DNA from: Bdellovibrio bacteriovorus
Lineage (GTDB): Bacteria > Bdellovibrionota > Bdellovibrionia > Bdellovibrionales > Bdellovibrionaceae
NCBI RefSeq assembly: GCF_001592745.1
Contig: NZ_LUKD01000001.1
Location: 875,384-939,383, forward strand
Direction of reading: 5' to 3'
Length of the DNA stretch: 64,000 nucleotides
Numbering within the stretch: position 1 is the first letter of the stretch; every line of letters begins with the position of its first letter. Of the stretch, positions 40,270-50,600 are shown in pieces. Under the pieces are notes generated by a model. The model was given only the letters and a program-made list of their open reading frames with translations, did not search any database and was not told where the DNA came from. The position numbers and the translations under genes were made by a program.

Positions 40270-41391
40270 ATGAAACGCCTGCTTTTAACTTTGGTATTGG
40301 TGCTTCCGCTTTTTGCGGGTTGTACAAAAAAAGAGAATGAAATCGTGATTGGTGAGTATGATTCCTTAACTGGAAGTGATGCTACTTTTGGTTTGAGTTC
40401 AAATAAAGGCGTTCGTTTGGCCCTGGATGAAGTGAATGCCGCAGGTGGAATCAAAGGAAAGAAAATTTCTTTGGTGACTCTGGATGACCAAGGTAAAAAC
40501 GAAGAGGCTGCGGCGGCCGTCACTCGCCTTATCAATCAAAATAAAGTCGTCGCTATTATCGGTGGTGTCGCCAGCGGCCGCTCGAAAGCATCAGCTCCGA
40601 TTGCTCAGAATGCAAAAGTCCCTTTTCTTTCTCACGCTTCGACAAATCCGGATGTAACTAAAATTGGTGATTATGTGTTCCGCATTTGTTTCATCGACCC
40701 TTTCCAAGGCTTCGTCATGGCTAAGTTTGCGAATGAGAATTTGAAACTTAAAAAAGTGGCGATTCTTCGTGACGTGAAAAACGATTACAGCGTGGGTCTT
40801 GCAGACGTTTTTTCAGAAGAGTTTAAAAAACGCGGTGGCGAAATCACAAACGACCTCAGCTATCAAGCCGGAGACATCGATTTTAAAGCGCAACTGACTC
40901 AGATCCGCTCAAAAAATCCAGATGGTATCTATGTTCCAGGTTACTACACAGAAGTGGGCTTGATCTCTCAACAAGCACGTCAACTTGGTATCAAAGTGCC
41001 ACTGATGGGTGGCGACGGCTGGGACAGCGACAAACTTTCAGAGATTGGCAAAGAAGCTGTGAACGGCAATTATTATTCGAATCACTACACGACAGAGTCT
41101 ACAGACCCTTTAGTGACTGAGTTTATCAAAAAATTCAAAGCAAAATACAATGAAACGCCGGATGCCTTGGCGGCCTTGGGCTACGACGCCGGAAAAATCT
41201 TAGCGGCAGCCATTGAGCGCGCTCCCGACTTGTCAGGAAAGTCTATTCGTGATGAACTAGCTAAAACGAAAGATTTTGCAGGCGTGACAGGCAAAATCAC
41301 TTTGAATGAAAATCGCGACGCTGTGAAAAGTGCCGTGATCATCCAAGTAGACGGTACCAACCGCAAATATATTACGACGATCACGCCATAA
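40270..41391 (+). CDS. livK: Branched-chain amino-acid ABC transporter substrate-binding lipoprotein
   Basis: 373 residues of the type I periplasmic-binding Liv family. The signal ends in lipobox LFAGC, so it is anchored by Cys17. The mature front EIVIGEYDSLTGSDATFGLSSNKGVRLALDEVNAAGGIKGKKI and the later VAIIGGVASGRSKASAPIAQ and LGYDAGKIL are characteristic. First gene of a five-gene operon (SBP, two permeases, two ATPases) with gaps of at most nine bases. Substrates are probably branched-chain or other hydrophobic amino acids, useful to a predator feeding on prey protein; specificity cannot be read from sequence. Confidence 0.93.
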   Translation: MKRLLLTLVLVLPLFAGCTKKENEIVIGEYDSLTGSDATFGLSSNKGVRLALDEVNAAGGIKGKKISLVTLDDQGKNEEAAAAVTRLINQNKVVAIIGGVASGRSKASAPIAQNAKVPFLSHASTNPDVTKIGDYVFRICFIDPFQGFVMAKFANENLKLKKVAILRDVKNDYSVGLADVFSEEFKKRGGEITNDLSYQAGDIDFKAQLTQIRSKNPDGIYVPGYYTEVGLISQQARQLGIKVPLMGGDGWDSDKLSEIGKEAVNGNYYSNHYTTESTDPLVTEFIKKFKAKYNETPDALAALGYDAGKILAAAIERAPDLSGKSIRDELAKTKDFAGVTGKITLNENRDAVKSAVIIQVDGTNRKYITTITP

Positions 41392-41400
41392 GGACGGTGC

Positions 41401-42303
41401 ATGCAGGATTTCATACAACACATTATCAACGGTATCAGTCTTGGCTCTATTTACGCACTGATCGCCCTTGGTTACACGATGGTGTATGGAATCCTGAAAA
41501 TGATCAACTTCGCCCACTCGGATGTTTACATGGTGGGCGCTTTTGCCGCTTACTACTTCGCTCGTTGGATCGGCATTGAAAACAACCCGGGCATTTCTTC
41601 CCTGATCACTCTTCTTATTGTTTCAATGATCTGTTGTAGTATTTTAGGTTTGATCATTGAGCGCCTGGCCTATCGCCCCCTTCGAAACGCACCGAAGTTA
41701 AATATTCTTATCACGGCGATTGGTGTGAGTTTATTCTTAGAGTATTCCGGCCAAGTTGTTTTCGGTGCGGACCCTAAAGTCTTCCCCTCTGTGATGAACG
41801 ACTTTGTTTTATTCAATATCGGTAACGTTGAATTAAAGTCTTTCGATATCACGGTTCTTGTCGTCAGCATCCTTGCGATGCTTGCTTTGAATTTTCTTAT
41901 TTTTAAAACAAAAATCGGTCGTGCTATGCGCGCTGTAAGCAGCAATGCTTCTGTCGCTAGCCTTCTTGGTGTGAATCCTGATCGAATCATCGCGTTTACT
42001 TTCGTTGTCGGTTCTTCATTGGCCGGAGTAGGCAGCGTACTTGTCGGAATGAAATATCCTAAAATCGATCCGTTGATGGGAATGATGATTGGCATGAAGG
42101 CCTTCGTCGCGGCCGTCTTGGGTGGCATCGGCAACTTAGGCGGTGCGGTTCTAGGTGCCTTGATCATGGGTCTTTCTGAAGAAATGGTCGTCGCTTATCT
42201 TTCCAGTACGTACCGCGACGCTTTGGCTTTTGGTATTTTGATTGTGATCTTGATCTTTAAGCCTGCGGGCCTTTTGGGCAAATACTCGGTGGAGAAAGTT
42301 TAA
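41401..42303 (+). CDS. livH: Branched-chain amino-acid ABC transporter permease (LivH type)
   Basis: 300 residues with eight or more hydrophobic segments. It opens with the LivH signature (FIQHIINGISLGSIYALIALGYTMVYGILKMINFAHSDVYMVGAF) and has AVSSNASVASLLGVNPDRIIAFTFVVGSSLAGVGSVLVG plus AAVLGGIGNLGGAVLGALIMGL, the coupling and C-terminal blocks. Its stop codon overlaps the next gene's start by one base (TAATG). Confidence 0.94.
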   Translation: MQDFIQHIINGISLGSIYALIALGYTMVYGILKMINFAHSDVYMVGAFAAYYFARWIGIENNPGISSLITLLIVSMICCSILGLIIERLAYRPLRNAPKLNILITAIGVSLFLEYSGQVVFGADPKVFPSVMNDFVLFNIGNVELKSFDITVLVVSILAMLALNFLIFKTKIGRAMRAVSSNASVASLLGVNPDRIIAFTFVVGSSLAGVGSVLVGMKYPKIDPLMGMMIGMKAFVAAVLGGIGNLGGAVLGALIMGLSEEMVVAYLSSTYRDALAFGILIVILIFKPAGLLGKYSVEKV

Positions 42304-43277
42304 TGATTAAATCACTAAAATCTCCCCTGCTCGTATTTTTATTTCTTTGTGTTCTGGGTTTCATTCTTGATTTTGGAATAAACGCTTACTTCCAGCTCAT
42401 CTTGCTTTTTGCCCTCGTGAACTGTTTGCTTTCCATGAGCCTCAATCTTGTGAATGGCTACACGGGACAGTTTTCTTTGGGCCACGCGGGATTCATGGCC
42501 ATCGGCGCTTACTTTTCGGCTTACGCCAATACTCACTGGGATTTGATTCCTCCGTCATTTCAGGCCATAGAATATTTTATTTATGCTTTGGGCGGCGGTT
42601 TGTTGGCCGCTATCGCAGGATTCTTAGTTGGCCTTCCTTCATTGAGACTTAAAGGGGATTACCTTGCGATTGTGACTTTGGGCTTTGGCGAAATCATCCG
42701 TGTGGCTTTGCTAAACATGGATTTCTTAGGTGGCCCTCGTGGATATTCGGGAATTCCTGGTTTTGGTTCTTTCTTGTTCTCTTTTATTTTTGCCTCAATT
42801 TGGCTTGTCATCTGCTTCTTTACTATTTGGCGCGTGATGCACTCTACTTACGGTCGCGGTTTTTTAAGTGTGCGTGAAGATGAAATTGCGGCAGAGGCCA
42901 TGGGTATTAACACGACCCGCATGAAAGTACGCTCCTTCGTGCTGTCCAGCTTCTTTGCTGGTGTCGCAGGTTCCTTGTTTGCGCACTTCACTAACTTCAT
43001 CAACCCTTCTTCCTTTACTTTTCTTTTAAGCGTGAATGCCGTGATCATGGTGGTCCTAGGGGGCATGGGCTCGATGACAGGTTCTATTGTTGCCGCAGTA
43101 GTTCTGACGATTCTTCCAGAAGCTTTGCGTCCTTTACAGGAGTTCACCGGTGTCGACCTCCGCATGGTCATCTATTCTTTGCTTTTAATCTTGGTTATGA
43201 TTCTTCGCCCGAAGGGACTTTTCGGCGAAAAAGAAATCACCGATGTTTGGAGAAAATATGTCCGACGTTCTGCTTGA
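42303..43277 (+). CDS. livM: Branched-chain amino-acid ABC transporter permease (LivM type)
   Basis: 324 residues with nine or so hydrophobic segments. LSMSLNLVNGYTGQFSLGHAGFMAIGAY, LPSLRLKGDYLAIVTLGFGEIIRV and VREDEIAAEAMGINTTRMKVRSFVLSSFFAGVAGSLFAH are LivM signatures. The final 20 coding bases overlap the start of livG. Confidence 0.94.
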   Translation: MIKSLKSPLLVFLFLCVLGFILDFGINAYFQLILLFALVNCLLSMSLNLVNGYTGQFSLGHAGFMAIGAYFSAYANTHWDLIPPSFQAIEYFIYALGGGLLAAIAGFLVGLPSLRLKGDYLAIVTLGFGEIIRVALLNMDFLGGPRGYSGIPGFGSFLFSFIFASIWLVICFFTIWRVMHSTYGRGFLSVREDEIAAEAMGINTTRMKVRSFVLSSFFAGVAGSLFAHFTNFINPSSFTFLLSVNAVIMVVLGGMGSMTGSIVAAVVLTILPEALRPLQEFTGVDLRMVIYSLLLILVMILRPKGLFGEKEITDVWRKYVRRSA

Positions 43278-44034
43278 GGCGCGTAAGATCACCATGCAGT
43301 TCGGCGGTCTGAAGGCTGTCGACTCTTTGGAATTTAAAATTCGCAAGGGTCAGCTTGCAGGACTGATCGGTCCTAATGGAGCTGGCAAAACGACGGTCTT
43401 CAACATGCTTACCGGTGTGTATCAGCCCACTCATGGCGATGTTGCTCTGGAAGGTAAATCTTTAAAAGGCCTGAAACCTTATGAGATCTCTCATCATGGA
43501 GTCACGCGCACATTTCAAAACATCCGTCTTTTTAAAGGCCTTACAGTTTTAGATAACGTTTTGATTGCCGGTCATCAACACATGCACTACGGGCTTTTCG
43601 ACACCCTTTTGCAAACATCTCGCTTCCGTAAGGCCGAACAAGCTTTGCAGGAAAAAGCGATGAGTTTGCTCAAGATCTTTCATCTCGATGGAAAAGCTCA
43701 TAAGCCCGCAAACTCTTTGCCTTACGGGGAACAGCGAAAGCTTGAGATCGTTCGCGCCCTTGCAACGGATCCCAAAATTATTCTATTAGATGAACCCGCG
43801 GCGGGCATGAACCATTCTGAAACCCATCATTTGATGGAGACCATTGCTAAAATTCGCGAAGAGTTTAAACTGACCGTTCTTTTGATCGAACATGACATGA
43901 AGCTGGTTATGGGCATTTGCGAAAACATCATCGTTTTGGACCACGGAGTGAAGATCGAAGAAGGTGATCCTCAAAAGGTTCAAGGTTCACAAAAAGTGAT
44001 CGAAGCCTACCTTGGCGTGGAGGAAAAAGAATGA
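43258..44034 (+). CDS. livG: Branched-chain amino-acid ABC transporter ATP-binding protein (LivG type)
   Basis: 258 residues. Walker A GPNGAGKTT, the Q-loop in VTRTFQNIRLFKGLTVLDNV, signature LPYGEQRKLEIVRALATDP, Walker B IILLDEPAAGMNHSE and switch His in LLIEHDMKLVMGI all match LivG. The start is ATG 43258 with ribosome site GGAGA eight bases before; the longer frame from 43243 has none. It overlaps livM by 20 bases and livF by four. Confidence 0.94.
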   Translation: MSDVLLEARKITMQFGGLKAVDSLEFKIRKGQLAGLIGPNGAGKTTVFNMLTGVYQPTHGDVALEGKSLKGLKPYEISHHGVTRTFQNIRLFKGLTVLDNVLIAGHQHMHYGLFDTLLQTSRFRKAEQALQEKAMSLLKIFHLDGKAHKPANSLPYGEQRKLEIVRALATDPKIILLDEPAAGMNHSETHHLMETIAKIREEFKLTVLLIEHDMKLVMGICENIIVLDHGVKIEEGDPQKVQGSQKVIEAYLGVEEKE

Positions 44035-44744
44035 GTTCTCCGCTTTTGACCGTCGAAAATTTAGAAGTTTTTTATGGATCCATTCAGGCTTTAAAAGGAG
44101 TCAGCTTTTACGTCAACGAGGGCGAAGTCGTGTCTTTGATCGGCGCCAATGGAGCAGGCAAAACGACAACCTTAAGAGCAATTTCTGGACTCGTTCCAGT
44201 ACAGGGCCAGATCTCATTTGCAAATCAGAATCTGACTAAAGTTCCTACTCATAAACGCGTGAACTTAGGCATTGCGCAGTCTCCTGAGGGCCGCGGCGTA
44301 TTCCCTCAGATGAGCGTATACGAAAACCTAGAAATGGGAGCCTATGCCCGTTCTGACAAAGCTCAGGTGAAAGCCGACTTAGAAATGTGCTTCGATCTTT
44401 TTCCACGCTTGAAAGAGCGTGTCGCGCAAATGGCCGGGACATTGTCAGGCGGTGAACAACAGATGCTCGCCATCAGCCGCGCTTTAATGTGTAAGCCTAA
44501 GCTGCTTCTTTTGGATGAGCCTTCTTTAGGATTGGCTCCACTGATCGTTGCGCAGATTTTTGAAATTGTGAAAAAACTGAATAAAGAAGGAATGACGATT
44601 CTTTTAGTAGAGCAAAACGCGCGCATGGCTTTGAAAATTTCCCACCGCGCTTATGTTTTGGAAACGGGTCGCGTCGTCATGCAGGATTCAGCTCAGAATC
44701 TTCTTAACAACGACGAGGTCCGTAAGTCTTACTTGGGCGTTTAA
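44031..44744 (+). CDS. livF: Branched-chain amino-acid ABC transporter ATP-binding protein (LivF type)
   Basis: 237 residues. LLTVENLEVFYGSIQALKGVSF, Walker A GANGAGKTT, IAQSPEGRGVFPQMSVYENLEMGAY, signature LSGGEQQMLAISRALM, Walker B LLLLDEPSLGLAP and LLVEQNARMAL are textbook LivF. Last gene of the operon. It overlaps the convergent small membrane protein gene by four bases, with no terminator seen between them. Confidence 0.94.
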   Translation: MSSPLLTVENLEVFYGSIQALKGVSFYVNEGEVVSLIGANGAGKTTTLRAISGLVPVQGQISFANQNLTKVPTHKRVNLGIAQSPEGRGVFPQMSVYENLEMGAYARSDKAQVKADLEMCFDLFPRLKERVAQMAGTLSGGEQQMLAISRALMCKPKLLLLDEPSLGLAPLIVAQIFEIVKKLNKEGMTILLVEQNARMALKISHRAYVLETGRVVMQDSAQNLLNNDEVRKSYLGV

Positions 44745-45007
44745 GCTCGGTTCTTTTCAACCACGGCGCCCGTAATCATCATAAATGCCAACAACCGGAA
44801 GACGAAGACATAGGTATGAACTTCGTTTTCACTTTGAATAAACACAAAGATGAATCGTTCAATAGCCAATAAAAAGAAGGCTAAAGAAAATAAGAGAAAA
44901 AAACGATCGGTAGTCTTCCTCCAAAATTTGAGAAAGAAAATGCCCGCAGCAATCGACGCCATCATCACGGCGCCGTAGAGAAACTGATTAAATTCTTGAT
45001 TGTCCAT
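44741..45007 (-). CDS. Small membrane protein, DUF5985-like (second of a pair)
   Basis: 88 residues with three hydrophobic segments (FLYGAVMMASIAAGIFFLKFW, RFFLLFSLAFFLLAIERFIFVFI, VFVFRLLAFMMITGAVV). The pattern KFWRKTTDRFFLLFSLAFFLLAIERF is shared with its upstream neighbour and fits DUF5985. Last gene of the kinase operon, one base after the neighbour's stop. May be a membrane accessory of the sensor kinases. Confidence 0.75.
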   Translation of the reverse strand: MDNQEFNQFLYGAVMMASIAAGIFFLKFWRKTTDRFFLLFSLAFFLLAIERFIFVFIQSENEVHTYVFVFRLLAFMMITGAVVEKNRA

Positions 45008-45008
45008 A

Positions 45009-45266
45009 TTACACCGTATCCCAAATCAAACCGTAAATAAACGAAGCCATCGCTACGAATATAATAACCGCGCGGATCGTAGACAGGTCATAACTGGGTC
45101 CCAATTGAAAATCGACCGAAAGTAAAATGTTGTTTAAAGCGATTCCGACAAAACAGGCGCTGCTCCAGAAAAGAAGTCGTGTGCGGTTGCTAAGGTAAGC
45201 GCGCATCAGCATAAAGGCACAGAAGGTACTCATAATCGAACAAAGAAGATAGACGACGAATGCCAT
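45009..45266 (-). CDS. Small membrane protein, DUF5985-like (first of a pair)
   Basis: 85 residues with three hydrophobic segments (VVYLLCSIMSTFCAFMLMRAYL, RLLFWSSACFVGIALNNILLSV, AVIIFVAMASFIYGLIW). R(A/x)YLSNRTRLLFWSSACFVGIALNN parallels the paralogue at 44741. Starts ATG 45266, two bases after the winged-helix-like gene. The two proteins may form a hetero-oligomer in the membrane. Confidence 0.75.
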   Translation of the reverse strand: MAFVVYLLCSIMSTFCAFMLMRAYLSNRTRLLFWSSACFVGIALNNILLSVDFQLGPSYDLSTIRAVIIFVAMASFIYGLIWDTV

Positions 45267-45268
45267 AA

Positions 45269-45646
45269 CTAGTCTTTCTTGATTTTAAAAGCATTCGCGA
45301 AGTCACGGATGCTATCAATAGGTTGTGAGTAAATGAATCCGATAACGGATGAACGACGATTGGCATAGAGCTCTTCCAATCGGTTCAGAATATCCATTTG
45401 TTTTGAATGGGCAGGGAATTCATAGCCCTCGCCATTATTTACAATTAATTTTGCCGCCGCCAACTCTGCAAGCTGTGATGAGGCGTAGGATACGTTCGTT
45501 CGCATTTCAGAACTAATGTCTTCCGCGCGCCACGCTTTCGTAGAATCCCGCTTCATCAACAGTAAAACTTCTAACAGAGAAACCGAGCTGATATACCGTC
45601 GAATAAATTCACGGATATCATCAGGTATCTCACCGGACATGAGCAT
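45269..45646 (-). CDS. Small winged-helix-like regulator in the kinase operon
   Basis: 125 residues from ATG 45646 (or 45640), with AAGGA just upstream. PDDIREFIRRYISSVSLLEVLLLMKRDSTKAWRAEDISSEMRTNVSYASSQLAELAAAKLIV reads like a winged-helix fold: helix, helix-turn-helix, then NNGEGYEFPA as the wing. It has no receiver or ligand domain. It overlaps the hybrid kinase gene by 17 bases, suggesting coupled translation. It could be the output, direct or by protein contact, of the kinases upstream. Confidence 0.72.
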   Translation of the reverse strand: MLMSGEIPDDIREFIRRYISSVSLLEVLLLMKRDSTKAWRAEDISSEMRTNVSYASSQLAELAAAKLIVNNGEGYEFPAHSKQMDILNRLEELYANRRSSVIGFIYSQPIDSIRDFANAFKIKKD

Positions 45647-47675
45647 CCCCTTCCTTAGGTTTATTAGGATTGAACTTCGAAAGATGCTCAATCAGAACGT
45701 TGAATTCGACCGGCTTAGCAAGATGTTCCGTGCAACCGGCACTGATACTTTTTTCTCTTTCTTCACGCAGAGCATGGGCCGAAAGAGCAATGATGGGAGC
45801 TTTAAAATTTTGAGCTCTTAAAAGACGTGTCGCCTCGTAGCCGTCCATCAATGGCATTTGAATATCCATTAAAACCGCATCGTATTTGCCCTTCAGGGCC
45901 TTTGCGATGCCTTCTTGTCCATTGTTGGCGACATCCACCTGGGCGCCAGCGATATTTAGAAAGTGAACCATTAATGCTTGGTTATCTAGAACATCTTCTA
46001 CCAAAAGAACTTTCATGCCTTTCAAACGACCATCGCTGATCTCAGAGATGCTTTTTCTTTTTCTTTGAATACCGAATTCTAAGTTCGAGATCAGGCTCTT
46101 TCTATTCACCGGTTCCGCATGAATCGTTACGAGGAATTTACTGCCCTTGCCCTGCTTGCTTTCTTCCAATTTCACATCACCACCCATGGCGCGCGCAAGT
46201 TGACGAGACAATGCAAGACCCAAACCAGTTCCACCAAATTTGCGTGTCGTAGAACCGTCCTCTTGAACAAAGGGTTGGAATAATTTAGAAGCATGTTCAG
46301 GAGCGATACCTACCCCCGAATCAGAAATCAAAAATCTCATTTCATCATTTTGCCACTGCACATCTAGGTGAACAAATCCGTGACTGGTGAACTTCAAAGC
46401 GTTTCCGACAAGATTTAAAAGAATTTGTCTTAAACGAGTCGGATCTGAATAAATGGCCTGCGGAATCGAGTTCATCAAATTAATTTCAAAATTCAAACCC
46501 TTATCGGCGGCCTGAAGATTCAATAGATTCTTTAAATCTTCCAGCAATGCAGACATATTGACTTCGACATGTTCAATCGTCATGTGTCCAGATTCAACTT
46601 TCGAAATATCTAAAATCTCGTCAATGATTTTAAGAAGCTGGCTGGCATTTCTTTGCACGGTATGAATGCAATCAATGCGATCTTCCGACGTTTGATTGGG
46701 TTCCAACATCAACTCTGTAAAGCCCAGGATAGCGTTCATAGGTGTGCGAATTTCATGACTCATATTAGCAAGGAAACTGGTTTTAGAAAGATTCGCCGCT
46801 TTGGCTTCCTTTTCAGCCTGAATCAGTCGGATCTCTGCCATCTTACGATCATGAATGTCAGTACAAGTGCCTAACCAATTCTGTGCTTGGCCAAATTGAT
46901 TAAGTTCGGAAACTGTCTTTACCCAGAACCAACGTTGCTCGCCGTCGTGTTTGGTGATGCGGCATTCACATTCGAATGAACTTCCGTCTGCCATAGCCTG
47001 CATCCAGGTTTTTAGGAAGTTTGTCAGATCTTCACCGACAAACGCTGTTTGCCATCCACTTCCGAAACTTTTTTCTAAAGAAAGGCCGGTGTAATCACTC
47101 CAACCTTTATTGAAATAATCCAAAGTTCCGTCCCCACGCGCACGCCACACCATATGGGGAATGGCATCCGCAAGATTGCGGTATCGTTTCAGACTTTCAT
47201 TTTCCAACTCGGTAAGACGCAGATAGCGCTCGCGACGTTCGCTTTCACGAATGGTTTCGGCTTGCGCTTGCAATTGACGATTTTTTTTGAAGAGCTCGAT
47301 GAAGACGCTGACTTTCGAACGCAAAATCTGAGGTTCGAATGGCTTAAAAATATAATCCACTGCACCGGCTTCATAGCCGCGATAGATATAGCGCTCGTCT
47401 TTATTGATAGCAGTTACAAAAATGATCGGCGTCAGTTTGTATTTTTCGTGCTTGCGAATCAAAGCTGCTGTTTCAAAACCATCAAGCTCTGGCATCTGCA
47501 CATCCAACAGAATCACGCCGAAATCATAAAGGTTTAAAAGATCCAAAGCCTCACGACCCGATTGGGCCTTGACCAAATTCACGCCGGGCATATCAAGGAC
47601 GGCCTCCAGAGTGATGAGGCCGTCGATACGATCATCGACTATTAAAATGTCTACGAGGCTCTGATCTTTGCGCAT
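45630..47675 (-). CDS. Hybrid histidine kinase, receiver-PAS-HisKA-ATPase-receiver
   Basis: 681 cytoplasmic residues. An N-terminal receiver (DILIVDDRIDGLITLEAVL, ILLDVQMPELDGFETAALIR, FKPFEPQIL) is followed by a coiled coil, then a PAS domain (IPHMVWRARGDGTLDYFNKGWSDYTGL with the PAC part ECECRITKHDGEQRWF). HisKA NMSHEIRTPMNAILGFTELM, ATPase NLVGNALKFTSHG, DSGVGI, GGTGLGLALSRQL and a C-terminal receiver (VLLVEDVLDNQALMVHFL, VLMDIQMPLMDGYEATRLLR) complete it. It begins two bases after the stop of the poly-HAMP kinase. The N-terminal receiver could take phosphate from that partner, making a relay. Confidence 0.93.
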   Translation of the reverse strand: MRKDQSLVDILIVDDRIDGLITLEAVLDMPGVNLVKAQSGREALDLLNLYDFGVILLDVQMPELDGFETAALIRKHEKYKLTPIIFVTAINKDERYIYRGYEAGAVDYIFKPFEPQILRSKVSVFIELFKKNRQLQAQAETIRESERRERYLRLTELENESLKRYRNLADAIPHMVWRARGDGTLDYFNKGWSDYTGLSLEKSFGSGWQTAFVGEDLTNFLKTWMQAMADGSSFECECRITKHDGEQRWFWVKTVSELNQFGQAQNWLGTCTDIHDRKMAEIRLIQAEKEAKAANLSKTSFLANMSHEIRTPMNAILGFTELMLEPNQTSEDRIDCIHTVQRNASQLLKIIDEILDISKVESGHMTIEHVEVNMSALLEDLKNLLNLQAADKGLNFEINLMNSIPQAIYSDPTRLRQILLNLVGNALKFTSHGFVHLDVQWQNDEMRFLISDSGVGIAPEHASKLFQPFVQEDGSTTRKFGGTGLGLALSRQLARAMGGDVKLEESKQGKGSKFLVTIHAEPVNRKSLISNLEFGIQRKRKSISEISDGRLKGMKVLLVEDVLDNQALMVHFLNIAGAQVDVANNGQEGIAKALKGKYDAVLMDIQMPLMDGYEATRLLRAQNFKAPIIALSAHALREEREKSISAGCTEHLAKPVEFNVLIEHLSKFNPNKPKEGDAHVR

Positions 47676-47677
47676 AA

Positions 47678-50600
47678 TTAGTTCATTTTTTCTTTATTCG
47701 GTAACCAAGAGTACATGACTGATAACAAATGTGCTTCGTCAACAGGCTTCGTGACGTAGTCTGAAGCTCCGGCTTCGAGACACTTCTCTCTGTCGCCCTT
47801 CATTGCTTTCGCCGTCAATGAAATGATTGGCAAATTTGCAAACTGAGGAAGCGCACGGATTTCGCGGGTGGCCTCCAATCCGTCCATTTCTGGCATCATC
47901 GTGTCCATCAATACCAAATCCGTATCCGGATTTTCAGTAAGAACCTTAATTCCTTGTTTGCCGTTTTCTGCAAAAACCACATTCATACCGCGCATTTTTA
48001 GCACACTTGAAAGGGCAAAAACGTTACGGACGTCATCATCGACAATCAGAACTTTACGACCGGTAAAGTCAGCTTCAACTGGGAGTGGCAGAGCTTGAGT
48101 GCTTTCGTCTGCCTGAATGCCTACATTCTGCGCTTCCGCACCCGTGTACTTCAATGGAAGAACCAGAGTAAAGCTACTGCCTACACCTGGCTGACTTTGC
48201 ACTTCGATAACACCACCTAAGAGGCGAGCGATTTCTCGACTGATCGTCAGACCCAAACCTGTTCCACCATATTTACGACTTGTTGTGCCGTCAGCTTGTT
48301 GGAAGGCTTCGAAGATCAATTTCTGTTTTTCTAATGGAATACCGATACCGGTATCGGTTACTCGGAAGACCATCGCTCCTTTAGATTTGCTGCCTTCGCT
48401 GGAATATCCAGTGCGCGTTTTGTCCCAAACAACTTCCAGCTTCACTTGTCCTTTTTCAGTGAACTTAAAAGCATTCGACAAAAGGTTCTTCAAAATCTGT
48501 TGCAGACGGTTTTCATCCGTATACATGTTTTTCGGGAGGTCCGTGCTGGTTTCGATAACAAACTCCAGACCCTTGTGCTCTGCCACCGGACGGAACGTCT
48601 GCTCGATGTATTCTTGAACCTCTTTGAGTGGAACTGCCTTTGGCGTGACTGGCATTTTTCCAGCTTCCACTTTTGATAGATCTAGAATCTCGTTGATCAA
48701 TGCTAACAAGTCTTGTCCGGCTGAATGGACCGTGCTTGCAAATTTCACCTGTTCCGCACTTAAGTTCTTATCCTTATTATCCGCCAATGTTTTTGACAGG
48801 ATTAACAAGCTATTAAGCGGCGTGCGAAGTTCGTGGGACATGTTCGCCAAGAATTCGGACTTGTACTTCGAAATAAGTGACAGTTGTTCTGCTTTTTCTT
48901 CGAGTGAACGAGACGCCAGTTCGACCTCTTGGTTTTTGACTTCCAAAAGTTTCGCCTTTTCTTCGAGCTCTTTTGCTTGCGCTTCCAGTTCGGCATTGGA
49001 ACGTTTCAACTCTTGCAGAAGTTCCTCTGTTCTCATACTTGAAGAGATCATGTTCAGGATAACGCCGACCGAATCCATTAACTGATCCAGGAAGTTGATA
49101 TAGTTCTGAGTAAACGGAATGACGGAAGCCAATTCAATAACGGCTTTCAGCTCTCCCTCAAACAGAACTGGAAGAACAATCACATTGCGTGGCTTTTCTT
49201 CCACGATGCTGGAACTGATTTTTACATAGTCATCCGGTGGAGAGATCAGAAGAATGCGTTTTTTCTCGAACGCGCACTGACCCACCAGACCTTCTTTAAG
49301 TTTGTATTTGTTAGAAACATTTCTTCTTTCAGTGAAAGCGTAGCTCGCAATCAAATTCAAGACAGTTTCATTGCCTTCATTTTCTGCCATGAAGAATGTT
49401 CCATGACGAGCGTCCACCAATGGAGTCAGCTCGGACATGATCAACTGCGCGACTGAAGTCACGGAACGCTGCCCTTGCATCATTCCAGAGAACTTCGCGA
49501 GGTTCGTTTTCAACCAGTCTTGCTCTTGGTTTTTCTGAGTCGTGTCTTTCAGATTTGAGATCATCTGATTGATATTTTCAGAAAGGGCCGCAACCTCTCC
49601 TTGTGCTTCCACCGTGATTGAACGAGTCAAATCACCTTTTGTTACCGCTGTCGATACTTCCGCGATCGCACGAACTTGTGTTGTTAAGTTTCCGGCAAGC
49701 TGATTCACGTTGTCGGTCAAATCTTTCCAAGTACCCGAAGCGCCCGGAACTTTCGCCTGTCCGCCCAGTTTACCTTCGATACCCACCTCACGAGCAACTG
49801 TCGTTACCTGATCAGAGAATGTACGAAGAGTATCTGTCATTGAGTTGATCGTTTCAGCAAGAGCGGCCACTTCCCCTTTTGCTTCAAGAACGAATTTTTG
49901 ATTTAAATCACCTTCGGCAACGGCAGTAACGACCTTCACGATACCGCGAACTTGTTTTGTTAAGTTCGAGGCCATGAAGTTTACGTTATCTGTTAAGTCT
50001 TTCCATGTACCGGCAACACCAGGTACGTGGGCTTGTGCTCCCAGTTTACCTTCGACACCCACTTCACGTGCGACCGTGGATACCTGATCCGCGAATGTAC
50101 GTAGCGTGTCTGTCATTGAGTTGATCGTTTCCGCAAGAGCGGCCACTTCCCCTTTTGCTTCAAGAACGAATTTTTGATTTAAATCACCATTGGCAACAGC
50201 AGTTACGACTTTCACGATACCACGGACTTGCATGGTCAAGTTTGATGCCATGAAGTTCACGTTATCCGTTAAGTCTTTCCAAGTTCCAGACACCCCTTTA
50301 ACATCGGCTTGTCCACCTAGTTTTCCTTCAGTACCAACCTCTTTCGCCACGCGAGTCACCTCGGCAGCGAATGAGTTCAACTGATCCACCATCACGTTGA
50401 TTGTATTTTTCAGCTCTAGGATTTCACCCTTGGCATCAACGGTGATCTTCTGAGACAGGTCACCTTTTGCAACGGCTGTTGTTACTTTGGCGATGTTACG
50501 AACTTGAGCTGTTAGATTTCCTGCAAGACCATTTACGTTATCTGTAAGGTCTTTCCACGTACCCGAAACACCTTTTACTTCCGCTTGTCCGCCCAATTTA

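Noticed and set aside
45009-45691. Small genes at the end of the kinase operon considered as a toxin-antitoxin pair
   Set aside because: The first looks like a winged-helix regulator and the others are three-helix membrane proteins in a kinase operon; no toxin motif was seen.
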